The position numbers were made by a program, and so were the translations under genes. A DNA stretch of 64,000 nt from positions 178,580 through 242,579 of the forward strand of contig JAFVXW010000085.1 of the NCBI GenBank assembly GCA_017500935.1. The letters run 5' to 3'. Positions 44,577 to 53,388 of the stretch are shown piece after piece. The notes below the pieces were generated by a model that was not told where the DNA came from, did not search any database, and saw nothing but the letters and a program-made list of their open reading frames with translations. Within the stretch, counting starts at the first letter, position 1, and each line of letters opens with the position of its first letter. The DNA is from Lachnospiraceae bacterium (lineage in GTDB: Bacteria; Bacillota; Clostridia; Lachnospirales; Lachnospiraceae).

Positions 44577-45479
44577 TCATGATTCATATAATTTTTTTAT
44601 GGAGTCCAGTGTGGTTTTCATTAATTCCACCATTTCCAATGGAGCTATAACTTTCGCTTTGTTTCCAAAACTTAAAAACCACTCCACGGCAGATTCTTTT
44701 TTTGTAAATCCCCATTCAGTATACAAAGTTCCGTCTTCCTGCTCTATAAAAGAAGCAGGACCATATTCTTCAACCAATCTGTATTTTACAGATGCATCAT
44801 AAACCGCAGTGATCACATAATCATCCGTCATATGAGATCCAAACTGTTTTTTCTCTTCAGGAATATTTCTGGCCTCAAAAGATTCATCGGTTATCTGTAG
44901 ATTCCACAAACGTCTCAGCTTATACATACGAAAATCCTGCCGCTCCTTGCAGAACCCGAACACATACCAGTCTGACCATTTAAAGACTATCAGGTATGGT
45001 TCAATCCACTTGTCAGCTTCACCTTTGTTGTAGCAGTAATGGAATGTAATACACTTCGACTCTTTCATAGCATATTTAATTCTATCAATCTTTTTAGCCA
45101 GATCATCTTTGTAGAATGAAGAGAGATCTATCATCATATTATCACTAAGTCTGATTGCCTCAGTACCACCAATCTTATATGCCAGCTTTTCTGCTGTAGC
45201 AGCATTTGAAACAGAGTCCAGTGATTTGAGCCCTGTGAAAATAGCGGCTAACTCCTGTTCTGTAAAAACTGTAGTATCCAGAGAGAAACCATCCATAATA
45301 GAAATACCGCCATTTGCCCCCTGTGTCGTAACAATTGGAATACCAGCCTTACATATCTCCTCAATATCACGATTGATAGTTCGTCGTGACACCTCAAATT
45401 TTTCAGCGAGATATGGGGCTGTAACATTCTTTTTCTGCTGTAATATTGTGATAATTCCGATCAGGCGATCTATTTTCAT
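44577..45479 (-). CDS. YafY-type HTH/WYL-domain transcriptional regulator
   Basis: 300 residues. The N-terminal DeoR-type HTH is MKIDRLIGIITILQQKKNVT with APYLAEKFEVSRRTINRDIE. The middle WYL domain includes ITFHYCYNKGEADKWIEPYL and FKWSDWYVFGFCKERQDF, and a WCX C-terminal extension ends the protein. WYL domains bind nucleic acids or small ligands and control defence or stress genes in several bacteria. It is followed by the flavin reductase gene on the same strand. GAGGA precedes the ATG. Confidence 0.88.
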   Translation of the reverse strand: MKIDRLIGIITILQQKKNVTAPYLAEKFEVSRRTINRDIEEICKAGIPIVTTQGANGGISIMDGFSLDTTVFTEQELAAIFTGLKSLDSVSNAATAEKLAYKIGGTEAIRLSDNMMIDLSSFYKDDLAKKIDRIKYAMKESKCITFHYCYNKGEADKWIEPYLIVFKWSDWYVFGFCKERQDFRMYKLRRLWNLQITDESFEARNIPEEKKQFGSHMTDDYVITAVYDASVKYRLVEEYGPASFIEQEDGTLYTEWGFTKKESAVEWFLSFGNKAKVIAPLEMVELMKTTLDSIKKLYES

Positions 45480-45573
45480 ATCGTTTCATCCTCAACAAAT
45501 AACTGACTAATTCACTTGCTGCTTTACCCATGTCACAATCATCTACAGGGACAAGACACCAGTATAGAAAGAT

Positions 45574-45971
45574 TTATAAACGCTCTTTCCGCATCCCCAT
45601 TATCTGGCTGTCGTGATAGATTCCATCCTGTAACTCCCTATGAGCTACAACAAATAACTTTTGAAAACCAACTTTCTCATAGCATCGTATTGCTCTTGAG
45701 GAACTTCAAAATATTCAGCATCCAATACACAAAACTGACAAAATCCAATCGCTTCATTTTTATATTCGATAATGCACTGTTGTACCTGTTCTTCTACATG
45801 TTCATGATATTGCTCAACCACGCGGTCATAATTAAACTGCTCTGTCATCCCCTCCCAGTATTTCATTGTTTCAGGGTCTGTCATCCATTTAAGAAACAGC
45901 TGAAAATCTTCCTCTGTTTCTTCCATTTTTCTGATGCTGATATCGTCGTTACCGGCAACAATCGTTCGCAT
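45574..45971 (-). pseudogene. GNAT acetyltransferase (AAC(6')-like) with internal deletion
   Basis: N-terminal part is in frame from 45971 (AGGAGACACA then ATG): ISIRKMEETEEDFQLFLKWM and EAIGFCQFCVLDAEYFEVP, as in AAC(6')-like acetyltransferases. The C-terminal part continues in another frame: AIRCYEKVGFQKLFVVAHRE then LQDGIYHDSQIMG, stopping at 45574. The join removes the acetyl-CoA loop region and shifts the frame, so no active enzyme can be made. Likely a decayed resistance-type gene. Confidence 0.78.
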
Positions 45972-46080
45972 TGTGTCTCCTCATCTTATACGTGTAAATT
46001 TTCATAAAAAAAATGATGTATTTGCATCTTCAATTCTACCATATCGTCCATGAATATTCTATCTAACTACAGTATAAATA

Positions 46081-46104
46081 AGGCACTCCCGCAAAGGAGT
46101 GCCT
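46081..46104 (-). terminator. terminator of the sigma/C-terminal domain gene
   Basis: On the minus strand AGGCACTCC pairs with GGAGTGCCT around TTTGCG, followed by TATTTAT. It lies 31 bases after the stop at 46135. Confidence 0.85.
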
Positions 46105-46134
46105 CATTCAAAACCTTATTTTTTCATGTCCCTT

Positions 46135-47391
46135 TTACAAAATGTAATCTGTAATGCAATCATACCAATGTACATATGTATCACCATTGATCGTCATTTT
46201 CTCATGGTCAGGATGCATTTCAGTCCAGGTCTTCTGATAACGCTTATAAGCCCAATCGTCTTTATTGAATCTTCTCCAAAGAACCGTATGCCCACTGATA
46301 TCCACATAGTATTCGCAAAGCATTGTTCCCAGATTCCCCTTCTGAATATCAAGGATTCTGACCGTATCATAGCTTTTTTCTCCGATCTTTACATCAAATC
46401 TTCCGCAAATATCAGAAATATCCTCTGTCATCATAACTGTAAGTCCACCTTCAGTTTCTGTAAACAAATGATTACATGTTCTTTCCACGGCGAATCCACA
46501 ATTATCCTTTCCAATCCCATAGGTATCTCCAAAAGACTCGTCCAAAAAAGTAACCATGTGACTGGTTCCGGTACTGTCTGTATGAACACCACCAAGATAC
46601 CTGCAGTGAGTGTCAGTCAGCTGTGCAAAGATTGTACTTTTTTCTCTGCTCTTTTCATCCTTATATTCAGACTCAATTTCAACGCCCTTTACGCCATGAA
46701 TCACAATATTTCCCTTTACTGTAAGCTGGTAAGTACCATCCTGTTTCCAATCCGGCAGATCATAAAGGGCAAAACTGCGTTTTTCTCCAATTCTGGGCAC
46801 AATGAACATTCCCGGCAGTTCTTCATGCTTTACAGAAAAAGGGGCTGAATCTATTCTGCGGATTTCATATTTAGGCATATATTTTGGCATTTTTTTCATA
46901 GTCATCTCTCCTTTCGGTGTCAGGGGGTAATTATCTTTAAAGTTCTTTTTGGCATAATGTAATCTGCTTTTGACAGTCCCGACCGGAATATCAAGCATCT
47001 TCGAAATATCTTCCTGAGGCAGATTTTCAAAGAAATATAAATACAAAATCTGTTTGTCCTTTACAGCAAGCTTCGAAAGTGTCTCTCTGACGACATTGAT
47101 TTCTGTTAAACCGCGGCCGCCAATCCCAAGCTTCCCTTCAAGCAGTTCTTCCAATGGAATCTGCATACTTTCTGCTTTTCTATGGTAATAGTCCTTGCAC
47201 TTGTTATTGGCAATGCTGATCAACCAGGATTTGAACGCCTCTCTGCTTTTTAAGGTTTCAAAATTCATATAAGCTGCCAGGCAGGTCTCCTGTATCAGAT
47301 CCTCTGCATCACATTGATCCTGAACCTTATACTTCACAAAACGCTCAAGTACATTTTTATGTTGCCTCAAAAGTTCTTCAAATTCATTCAT
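46135..47391 (-). CDS. ECF sigma factor with C-terminal sensor-like extension
   Basis: 418 residues from the ATG at 47391, with AGGAGGTGG directly upstream; the longer ORF start at 47412 is rejected. Sigma region 2 is DAEDLIQETCLAAYMNF and FKSWLISIANNKCKDYYH. Region 4 is LYFFENLPQEDISKMLDIPV and TVKSRLHYAKKNF (to about residue 165). Residues 175-418 form a soluble beta-rich domain of unknown type (for example GTYQLTVKGNIVIHGVKG). A perfect CcpA/LacI-type palindrome lies at 47419-47434, so carbon source may control it. The extension may bind a ligand and gate the sigma part. Confidence 0.78.
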   Translation of the reverse strand: MNEFEELLRQHKNVLERFVKYKVQDQCDAEDLIQETCLAAYMNFETLKSREAFKSWLISIANNKCKDYYHRKAESMQIPLEELLEGKLGIGGRGLTEINVVRETLSKLAVKDKQILYLYFFENLPQEDISKMLDIPVGTVKSRLHYAKKNFKDNYPLTPKGEMTMKKMPKYMPKYEIRRIDSAPFSVKHEELPGMFIVPRIGEKRSFALYDLPDWKQDGTYQLTVKGNIVIHGVKGVEIESEYKDEKSREKSTIFAQLTDTHCRYLGGVHTDSTGTSHMVTFLDESFGDTYGIGKDNCGFAVERTCNHLFTETEGGLTVMMTEDISDICGRFDVKIGEKSYDTVRILDIQKGNLGTMLCEYYVDISGHTVLWRRFNKDDWAYKRYQKTWTEMHPDHEKMTINGDTYVHWYDCITDYIL

Positions 47392-47418
47392 GCCACCACC
47401 TCCTTTTTTCAAATTTGT

Positions 47419-47434
47419 TTGAAAACGTTTTCAA
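47419..47434. promoter_or_regulatory. cre-like palindrome (CcpA/LacI-type operator)
   Basis: TTGAAAACGTTTTCAA, a perfect 16-base palindrome that fits the catabolite-responsive element consensus TGWAANCGNTNWCA. It lies 28 bases before the sigma-like start, within its promoter region, so binding would repress it. Confidence 0.65.
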
Positions 47435-47531
47435 CTATTAAGTCGCCAATTTTATAAAAAGGTTCAAAATTCGAAAATCTTTTTTATTTTTCTCCGATTA
47501 TCTATATCAAATATATCAGCATAACTAACAA

Positions 47532-47563
47532 AAGGACATAGCCAACTGATGTACTATGCCCTT
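47532..47563 (-). terminator. terminator of the M56 operon
   Basis: On the minus strand AAGGGCATAG pairs with CTATGTCCTT (one G-T pair, 12-base loop), followed by TTGTTAG; about 100 bases after the M56 stop. Confidence 0.7.
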
Positions 47564-47659
47564 CTATCAAATATTTCTTCTTTTATCTCTCCGCAGGTAT
47601 ATTTCCTGCAAATTTCCAACTCACTTCATCATCAAATGACCGATACAGCCCTTGGCAGA

Positions 47660-50524
47660 TTATTCGAAAGCAAATATATACTCCAAATATTCCATGAGTC
47701 TTAAGGAAGCTGCTACCTCATTACTTGTATTATCATATTGATAGAAAATACGGTTCACCGTTACGCCATCCTTATAGGGTGTTACATTCTGCAGGGTATT
47801 TCCTTCTGTATCCTGCAGTTTCATGCTGTATTGATAACCAACCCTTGTATTTTCCTCAGATTCTGCCGTAAAATCCAACTGCCGATAAAGCTTGAGCAAA
47901 TCATGATACTCGTAGTAGGCATCCTCTGCGGTAAGTATTTTCCGCTCGCCGGTATTTCCATTGACTACTTCGATACCGGCAACCTCTGACGCATCCACTG
48001 CTATCGTCTGTGCCGGGGTATTTCCTGTATTCTCTCCCGGATTTTCGGTTGTTACTTTCTGATCCTCTACCGTGCTTTCGCTTTTTTCGTCCTGCAAAGA
48101 AAATCTTTCATGTCCCTCCGCACTCAGTCCAAACAGTTCCCAAAATTCATCGTCTGCCTCGTCACGAAGAGAATATCCTCCCCAGGAACCAAACACCAGA
48201 GAGCCGCAGTCATCCGTACCCTTGAATACGGTTATCGTTTCTCCATTCTCCAATGTCAGGGTCAGCTTTGCCCCGTATCCGCAGTTGCCTACACCATCAA
48301 ATTTCGCTCCTTTCAGGATCTCTTCCAACCGGGACAAATGCTTTTGTTCCAGATAGAGAGGTTCTTCCAGCCAGCTGCAGTCAAAGCACGCTTCTATGAT
48401 CGGTGCTGCAATATTTTCAGGACTTTCAAACCGATATCCGCACTTCTCTGCCGCAAGATTTAAAACGGATTGCGGTACTTTGCTCTCTGAATAATAATGT
48501 GACTCACCATTCATATGCAAACTTGCTCCAAATCCATGCCCTGGCGTCAATTTCAGCAGTTCCTCTTCCAATATGCCTGATGCTGCCTCTTCGGTTAAAG
48601 GAATCTTTTCCGTAATCTCTCCGTATTCTTCGGAAATCATATAGATGCTAAGATACGGCTCTTTCACATCATTGACAGCAATACCGCGGGACAGCGCATC
48701 CTCAATATACCGGCGTCCTCTGGCCGGATCAAGATATCGGCTAAAAGCTGAGTACATCTCCTGCCCGACATCAGTTGGCTGAAGAAAAATATATTCAGCG
48801 CCAATCGGCCAGATGATAGAACTGTTTTCAATCACATATCCCTCATCCGTTATCGCCTGTACCCCCTGTTCCTCCTTAATCCTGTCCATTGCTTCATAAT
48901 TTTCTTCCCGATATAAAATCTGATAACGCTTATCACTGGTATAATACATGTATTGCATTTTATAAAGCGGGCTGTCTGTCACTTCTGCATTATAATGTCC
49001 GACAATATACGCCGTCTTTCCATCAGTACTTTCTCTTGCCATAAGCGTATAGCCGTCCAAAAGTGTGTCATACTCGCTCAAAAACACTGTCTTTTCTTTC
49101 TCAGACATATCCCTGAACTCTAATCCGGGAACCGATAATTCCAAATAATAGGCTAAATCTTTAAGAGGCGCATTTTCATCCGAAACCAAATCAGCATTTA
49201 CCGCCTCTTCTGCCCCATATATATCATTGCCTGACTCTGCTGCCTCTTCGGAAGTCACCCGGATCTCCACATTTTTTACACTTACATAAAAATCCTTATC
49301 CTTAGTTGTGGGATTCTGTACGTTCACGCCAATTTTGTACCATGCATTTTTTTCAACATCCATTTTTACAGGCATACCCGGTGTCATATAGGTCGGTTCA
49401 TAAGCATTCTCTTCCCGTACCTCCACAGGCAGCAAAATCACTGCCGTATCTCCCAAGCCATCCCCATTTGTAAGAGTCAGGGTCTTTCCCTGGGGGCTGA
49501 TTTCCTCCTCTGAATAACAAAATGCTGCAGTGCTTCCTGCCGGAACCGTTATCCTGACCTGACAGGTTTGTGAAGGATTGGTTAAAAAACAGACTGCTGC
49601 TGCCACACATGCTGCAATTGCTGCTGCGGAAATCCAGAATGCCGGCTTTTTATATCTTAATACGGATCTTACTCTTTCTTTCACGCCTACTTCTCCAAAT
49701 GCCAGAGGACATGCAAAAACCAGACGCCTTTGTGTGGCACAGGACAGCAAAACCCGTGAATACTGTTTTCTGTCGCGAAAACTCATTTTTTTAATTACCT
49801 TTTCGTCACAGGCAAGCTCTATGTCTTTGCACAGCAGAATGTATGCGATCCAGCACAGGGGATTAAACCAGTAAATGCACAAAAGCAGAAATCCAAACGG
49901 TTTCCATAAGTGGTCTTTTCTCTTAAGATGTGCTTTTTCATGAACTATGATATAATCCGCCTCATCTTCTCTTAGTGCGGAAGAAACATAGATCCTGGGC
50001 CTTAGGATCCCCAGAATAAAAGGAGATTTTACCCAATCGCAAAGATATATATTTTCTTTATAACGAACGGCTTCTCTTACGCCAAGACGCAGTCTGATCA
50101 TACTCACAGCAGCATAAAGCAGAAGCAAAATCATACCGGAAATCCAAATCACTCCTGCAATCCCTGTAATGATCTGCAGCGGAGCCACACTGTCTGTCTC
50201 CTGATAAGCAAAGGCTTCTGCCAATATGGGATTTACCGTATCTTCCACAAAACTTAAATTACTGTCTATCGACGGTACAAACGGCAGAAACTCTCCCTCT
50301 ACCATTGCATCAGACCGAATCGGCTCTGCGCTGGGCAGTAAGCTGAACGCACTTTCAATGGAGAACGGTACAACCAATCGGACTGCAACCATCCCCCATG
50401 CGACACAATAAATCCATCTGGGCATTTTCCGAAACAGAAAACGAACACACAGCACCGCCAGAATCAGCCAGCCGGCTGTCATACTCATATTCAGAAGCTT
50501 CAAAAAAACCTCTCCCATGTTCAT
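47660..50524 (-). CDS. M56 (BlaR1/MecR1-type) membrane peptidase with large exported extension
   Basis: 954 residues; BlaR1 is about 600. N-terminal membrane segments at about 15-30, 38-56 and 120-142, then the zinc protease motif HEKAH (195-199) with ELACDE (236-241) as the third-ligand region, and a last membrane segment at about 294-314. The remaining 640 residues are outside the membrane and do not contain a recognisable penicillin-binding SxxK domain; they begin with a beta-rich segment (RITVPAGSTAAFCYSEEEIS) and have PTTKDKDFYVSVKNVEI. So the protease signals through BlaI but senses something other than beta-lactams. The start overlaps BlaI by four bases. Confidence 0.85.
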   Translation of the reverse strand: MNMGEVFLKLLNMSMTAGWLILAVLCVRFLFRKMPRWIYCVAWGMVAVRLVVPFSIESAFSLLPSAEPIRSDAMVEGEFLPFVPSIDSNLSFVEDTVNPILAEAFAYQETDSVAPLQIITGIAGVIWISGMILLLLYAAVSMIRLRLGVREAVRYKENIYLCDWVKSPFILGILRPRIYVSSALREDEADYIIVHEKAHLKRKDHLWKPFGFLLLCIYWFNPLCWIAYILLCKDIELACDEKVIKKMSFRDRKQYSRVLLSCATQRRLVFACPLAFGEVGVKERVRSVLRYKKPAFWISAAAIAACVAAAVCFLTNPSQTCQVRITVPAGSTAAFCYSEEEISPQGKTLTLTNGDGLGDTAVILLPVEVREENAYEPTYMTPGMPVKMDVEKNAWYKIGVNVQNPTTKDKDFYVSVKNVEIRVTSEEAAESGNDIYGAEEAVNADLVSDENAPLKDLAYYLELSVPGLEFRDMSEKEKTVFLSEYDTLLDGYTLMARESTDGKTAYIVGHYNAEVTDSPLYKMQYMYYTSDKRYQILYREENYEAMDRIKEEQGVQAITDEGYVIENSSIIWPIGAEYIFLQPTDVGQEMYSAFSRYLDPARGRRYIEDALSRGIAVNDVKEPYLSIYMISEEYGEITEKIPLTEEAASGILEEELLKLTPGHGFGASLHMNGESHYYSESKVPQSVLNLAAEKCGYRFESPENIAAPIIEACFDCSWLEEPLYLEQKHLSRLEEILKGAKFDGVGNCGYGAKLTLTLENGETITVFKGTDDCGSLVFGSWGGYSLRDEADDEFWELFGLSAEGHERFSLQDEKSESTVEDQKVTTENPGENTGNTPAQTIAVDASEVAGIEVVNGNTGERKILTAEDAYYEYHDLLKLYRQLDFTAESEENTRVGYQYSMKLQDTEGNTLQNVTPYKDGVTVNRIFYQYDNTSNEVAASLRLMEYLEYIFAFE

Positions 50525-50880
50525 TTTTCCTCCGCCTCATCGATCATTCTGCGGATTGCCTCCGCCTCCTTGGTTGTCAGCCTGGAATTCTGGGTAAAAG
50601 CCGCAATAAATGCCGGAAGGGAACCTGCAAAGGTATTTTCCACATACCGTCTGCTCTGTCGGGAATAGAATTCTTCTCTGGATATCACAGCCGTTACCAG
50701 ACCATTTTCATTTTTGAACAATCCCTTATCGATCAGTCTCTTCAAAACATTGTGTGCGGTGGTTCGCTTCCAGTTAAATTCTACAGCAGCCATTTTTACC
50801 AGTTCAGATGAAGTGACCGGCTCATGCGCCCAGATCATATCTGCATAGCGTGCCTCGATCACACCCAATTGCATTTCCAT
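50521..50880 (-). CDS. BlaI/MecI-family winged-helix repressor
   Basis: 119 residues from the ATG at 50880, with AAGGAGG upstream. Winged helix: TSSELVKMAAVEFNWKRTTA and HNVLKRLIDKGLFKNENGLV, then a C-terminal dimerisation helix with SRQSRRYVENTFAGSLPAFI. BlaI proteins repress their own operon until the M56 peptidase pathway cleaves or inactivates them. The gene overlaps the M56 gene by four bases. A dyad TTACA-N6-TGTAA lies upstream of the operon at 52651-52666 and may be its operator, but the spacing differs from the classical Bla operator. Confidence 0.88.
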   Translation of the reverse strand: MEMQLGVIEARYADMIWAHEPVTSSELVKMAAVEFNWKRTTAHNVLKRLIDKGLFKNENGLVTAVISREEFYSRQSRRYVENTFAGSLPAFIAAFTQNSRLTTKEAEAIRRMIDEAEEK

Positions 50881-50932
50881 ACCGTTCTCCTCCTTACAAG
50901 CAGCAGACCACAAATTCCTTCAAAAAACTTCC

Positions 50933-52561
50933 TTAATCCATCCAATCCGTAAAAAAGCTCTGCCCCGTATTCACGTTGTAAAGCCCCCATCCTTCCAGTC
51001 GTTCAGCTTCTCCGTTACGCCACAGATAAGCATCCGGCCACCAGCTGCGGCACTCTGCCGGCAGGTCATCGGCTGGTGTACCCGGTGCATAAAGGATAAA
51101 TTCTTCTCCTCCGGCTAAACCATATGCTTCAGCGGCAATATAGCGCACTCCCTCTTCGATCCATGTTTCTTCCGGCTTTTTCTCAACAGAAAGGTCTGGC
51201 AATGTCATTGACCAGGAATCGTCACTAATCTGGCGGATATCTGTAAACTGACCTTTAAACACACTGACATAACAGGTACCGTTAGGATATTCCGAAGCAT
51301 TCATTCCCATTTCCGTGTCATGATACTCCCCTGTAAAGCTTCCATCCGGCTGGAAAGTCAAAAAAGTTCCCCACCCTCCTGCTCCGCTTGCAAACATAAG
51401 CTCCAAAGTCTCCTCCGGAAAATCTGCCGCATTTGCTGTCAGCTCTCTGGCTATCGCTGTTCCATCGATTGCTCTCCAAATCTCATCCGGCTCAAAGCGA
51501 ACCGGATAAATCTGAGGAAGACTTGTCGCCTCCGCATACCGGTTCACAAGAATCCCCTGCTCTGTTGATAACAATACAGCAGAATTACGGAGCAAAAGAC
51601 CAACCTCTCCGGCAAACCGCTCCATTTCTTCATCACTCTTTCGTGTTTCTTCTACAGGAAGCTCAAAATCCACGGTCCATTCCTGTTTGACGTTTTCTGT
51701 ACCATTCTCCAGTGAATATACCCTGCATTTGTAGTTACCCACCCCCTGATACATCTGTGGCTGATACTCTGCCAGGTAGCTCTTTCCATCTTCATGATAA
51801 AGCATGATGGTATTCCAACCTACATGCGGAAGCCCTGCCTCAACCTTCCAGATCACAGCACCGTTTTCCACTACCAAAAGCTCATAGAGCATACCTGGAT
51901 CTGCTTCCCGCACTATAATCCTCTCGTTGATCCGGTTATGGTTCAGATCTGAATAGGAAACGACAGTACCATTCCCTTTCATTCCTACAGATGCTCCGAG
52001 GCTACCTTCCTCCTGCCACAGCACCAGAACCTCCGTATCACTTAATTGGGCCTGATAGAAGCTCTGTCCATTCCCTGTTCCGGTTCGTCCAATATCCAGT
52101 ATACCGCCGGCTACGATTTCTTCTCCGTCATAAATAGTGAAGGTAATTTTTGCATCTTCTGCAGTATCTTCAAGTTTTTCTCCTTCTGTCAAAGGCGTCC
52201 AACACAGAGCCTCTCCCTGCTCAAACCGCATTGCTTTTTCTTTTGGCTGCCCTTGAGCCTGCAGATTCCAAAGCATGCCCTGATCGCAGGAAGCTTCTAT
52301 ATGCGTGTAATACTCTATATCCATATTAAACTGAAAAGCAGCATGCCATGCGGCACTCATCATCGGTGAAAAAGTCCATTTAACTGTAGCTGGCTGGCTT
52401 TCATCCGTGACATCATCCTCCGGTTCTTCCATTTCCGCTATTAAGGCAAGCGTTGGCAGATTATCATTGCTTTTTCGATTATAATACCCATAGAACCATG
52501 CTCCAGCAGCTGCTGTAACTGTCAGCATAAATAACAATAGGATCGATATTTTCTTTTTCAT
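50933..52561 (-). CDS. exported or membrane-anchored protein of the M56 operon
   Basis: 542 residues from the ATG at 52561. It begins MKKKISILLLFMLTVTAAAG, a signal peptide or single membrane anchor (about residues 4-24), followed by an acidic linker and a large extracellular part. Segments such as VVSYSDLNHNRINERIIVRE suggest a FG-GAP/VCBS-like beta structure, and the second half has GTCYVSVFKGQFTDIRQISD. No catalytic motif is recognised. Upstream of and co-directional with BlaI and the M56 peptidase; probably a target or co-sensor of that system. The promoter element at 52641-52699 drives it. Confidence 0.62.
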   Translation of the reverse strand: MKKKISILLLFMLTVTAAAGAWFYGYYNRKSNDNLPTLALIAEMEEPEDDVTDESQPATVKWTFSPMMSAAWHAAFQFNMDIEYYTHIEASCDQGMLWNLQAQGQPKEKAMRFEQGEALCWTPLTEGEKLEDTAEDAKITFTIYDGEEIVAGGILDIGRTGTGNGQSFYQAQLSDTEVLVLWQEEGSLGASVGMKGNGTVVSYSDLNHNRINERIIVREADPGMLYELLVVENGAVIWKVEAGLPHVGWNTIMLYHEDGKSYLAEYQPQMYQGVGNYKCRVYSLENGTENVKQEWTVDFELPVEETRKSDEEMERFAGEVGLLLRNSAVLLSTEQGILVNRYAEATSLPQIYPVRFEPDEIWRAIDGTAIARELTANAADFPEETLELMFASGAGGWGTFLTFQPDGSFTGEYHDTEMGMNASEYPNGTCYVSVFKGQFTDIRQISDDSWSMTLPDLSVEKKPEETWIEEGVRYIAAEAYGLAGGEEFILYAPGTPADDLPAECRSWWPDAYLWRNGEAERLEGWGLYNVNTGQSFFTDWMD

Positions 52562-52604
52562 AGCACTCTCACTCTTCTGTTGTTTTCCCAAATCCATTCG
52601 CAAC

Positions 52605-52640
52605 TTACAGCTCGTCTAATTTTTCCTTTTTACCTGTCTG
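52605..52640 (-). pseudogene. C-terminal remnant of a SHOCT gene
   Basis: Eleven codons and a stop read QTGKKEKLDEL, matching the end of the SHOCT protein at 62087-62509 (EQKKKEILDEL). They abut the shared promoter element at 52641. The simplest history is a deletion that removed the body of a SHOCT gene and left its promoter and last codons in front of the exported-protein gene. Confidence 0.55.
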
Positions 52641-52699
52641 TGAAATATAATTACAGTCTATTGTAAATAATCAACAGAAGCAATAATCTTAAACAAATC
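52641..52699 (-). promoter_or_regulatory. shared promoter element, copy A (before the M56 operon)
   Basis: Nearly the same as 62552-62610: both contain (plus strand) AATATAAT, an ACAGTCTATTGTAAATAA core, then CAATAAYCTTAAACAAAT. The core holds the dyad TTACA-N6-TGTAA. Copy A also has the direct repeat ATCTTAAACAAATCTTAA, as in OmpR-type regulator sites. It is a candidate operator for BlaI or a response regulator. Confidence 0.6.
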
Positions 52700-52780
52700 T
52701 TAAAAAAAGAAATAGAAATATCCACAGAATCTGATATATGCTATAATTTAACCACAAGCAATATAAACGGGAGGTATATT

Positions 52781-53263
52781 ATGAGCAAAAAATTAGTTGC
52801 CTATTTCTCTGCGACCGGTACAACAGCCAAGGTTGCTGCAATTCTTTCCGAAGCTGCAAACGCTGATCTTTTTGAGATTGCACCTGAAGTTCCTTACACC
52901 AAAGCTGATCTAAACTGGATGGACAAAAAATCCCGCAGTACAATTGAAATGAATGATAAAGCATTTCGCCCTGCTATCGCGAATAAAGATGCCGGTATCG
53001 AGGATTACGATGTGATTTTCCTTGGATTTCCTATTTGGTGGTATGTCGCTCCTACTATCATCAATACCTTCCTGGAACAATATGATTTTTCCGGCAAAAA
53101 AATTGTACTGTTTGCGACTTCCGGCGGCAGCGGATTTGGCAAAACTCTGGATGAACTGAAAGTCAGTGTATCTTCCAGCACAGAACTCATTCAAGGCAAA
53201 ATTTTGAACGGTAAACAGACCCTTAAAAGTGTTGCAGCCTGGGTAGATAGTCTGATGCTGTAA
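52781..53263 (+). CDS. flavodoxin
   Basis: 160 residues, small FMN electron carrier. The N-terminal phosphate-binding loop is VAYFSATGTTAKVA (residues 6-19), the FMN-ring region is FLGFPIWWYVAPTIINTFLE (about 84-103), and SGGSGFGKTL is near residue 113. GGGAGG precedes the ATG and TATAAT lies at 52742-52747. It may serve as donor for oxidoreductases under iron limitation; no partner is adjacent. Confidence 0.9.
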   Translation: MSKKLVAYFSATGTTAKVAAILSEAANADLFEIAPEVPYTKADLNWMDKKSRSTIEMNDKAFRPAIANKDAGIEDYDVIFLGFPIWWYVAPTIINTFLEQYDFSGKKIVLFATSGGSGFGKTLDELKVSVSSSTELIQGKILNGKQTLKSVAAWVDSLML

Positions 53264-53291
53264 TACCTGTAAAATATTGAATTTTCCTGCC

Positions 53292-53321
53292 ATGTAACGT
53301 CATGTTGCCAATATGTAACGT
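53292..53321 (+). promoter_or_regulatory. direct repeat before the XRE membrane regulator
   Basis: ATGTAACGT occurs twice (53292-53300 and 53313-53321), 21 bases apart start-to-start, that is two helical turns. This is 68 bases before the next gene start, so it is a likely binding site of a dimeric regulator, perhaps the gene's own product. Confidence 0.55.
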
Positions 53322-53388
53322 TTGTGTGGTGGTATAACTTTAAGTTATTGGCTAAACTGAAATCACCAAAACAATGGAGGATTTCATT

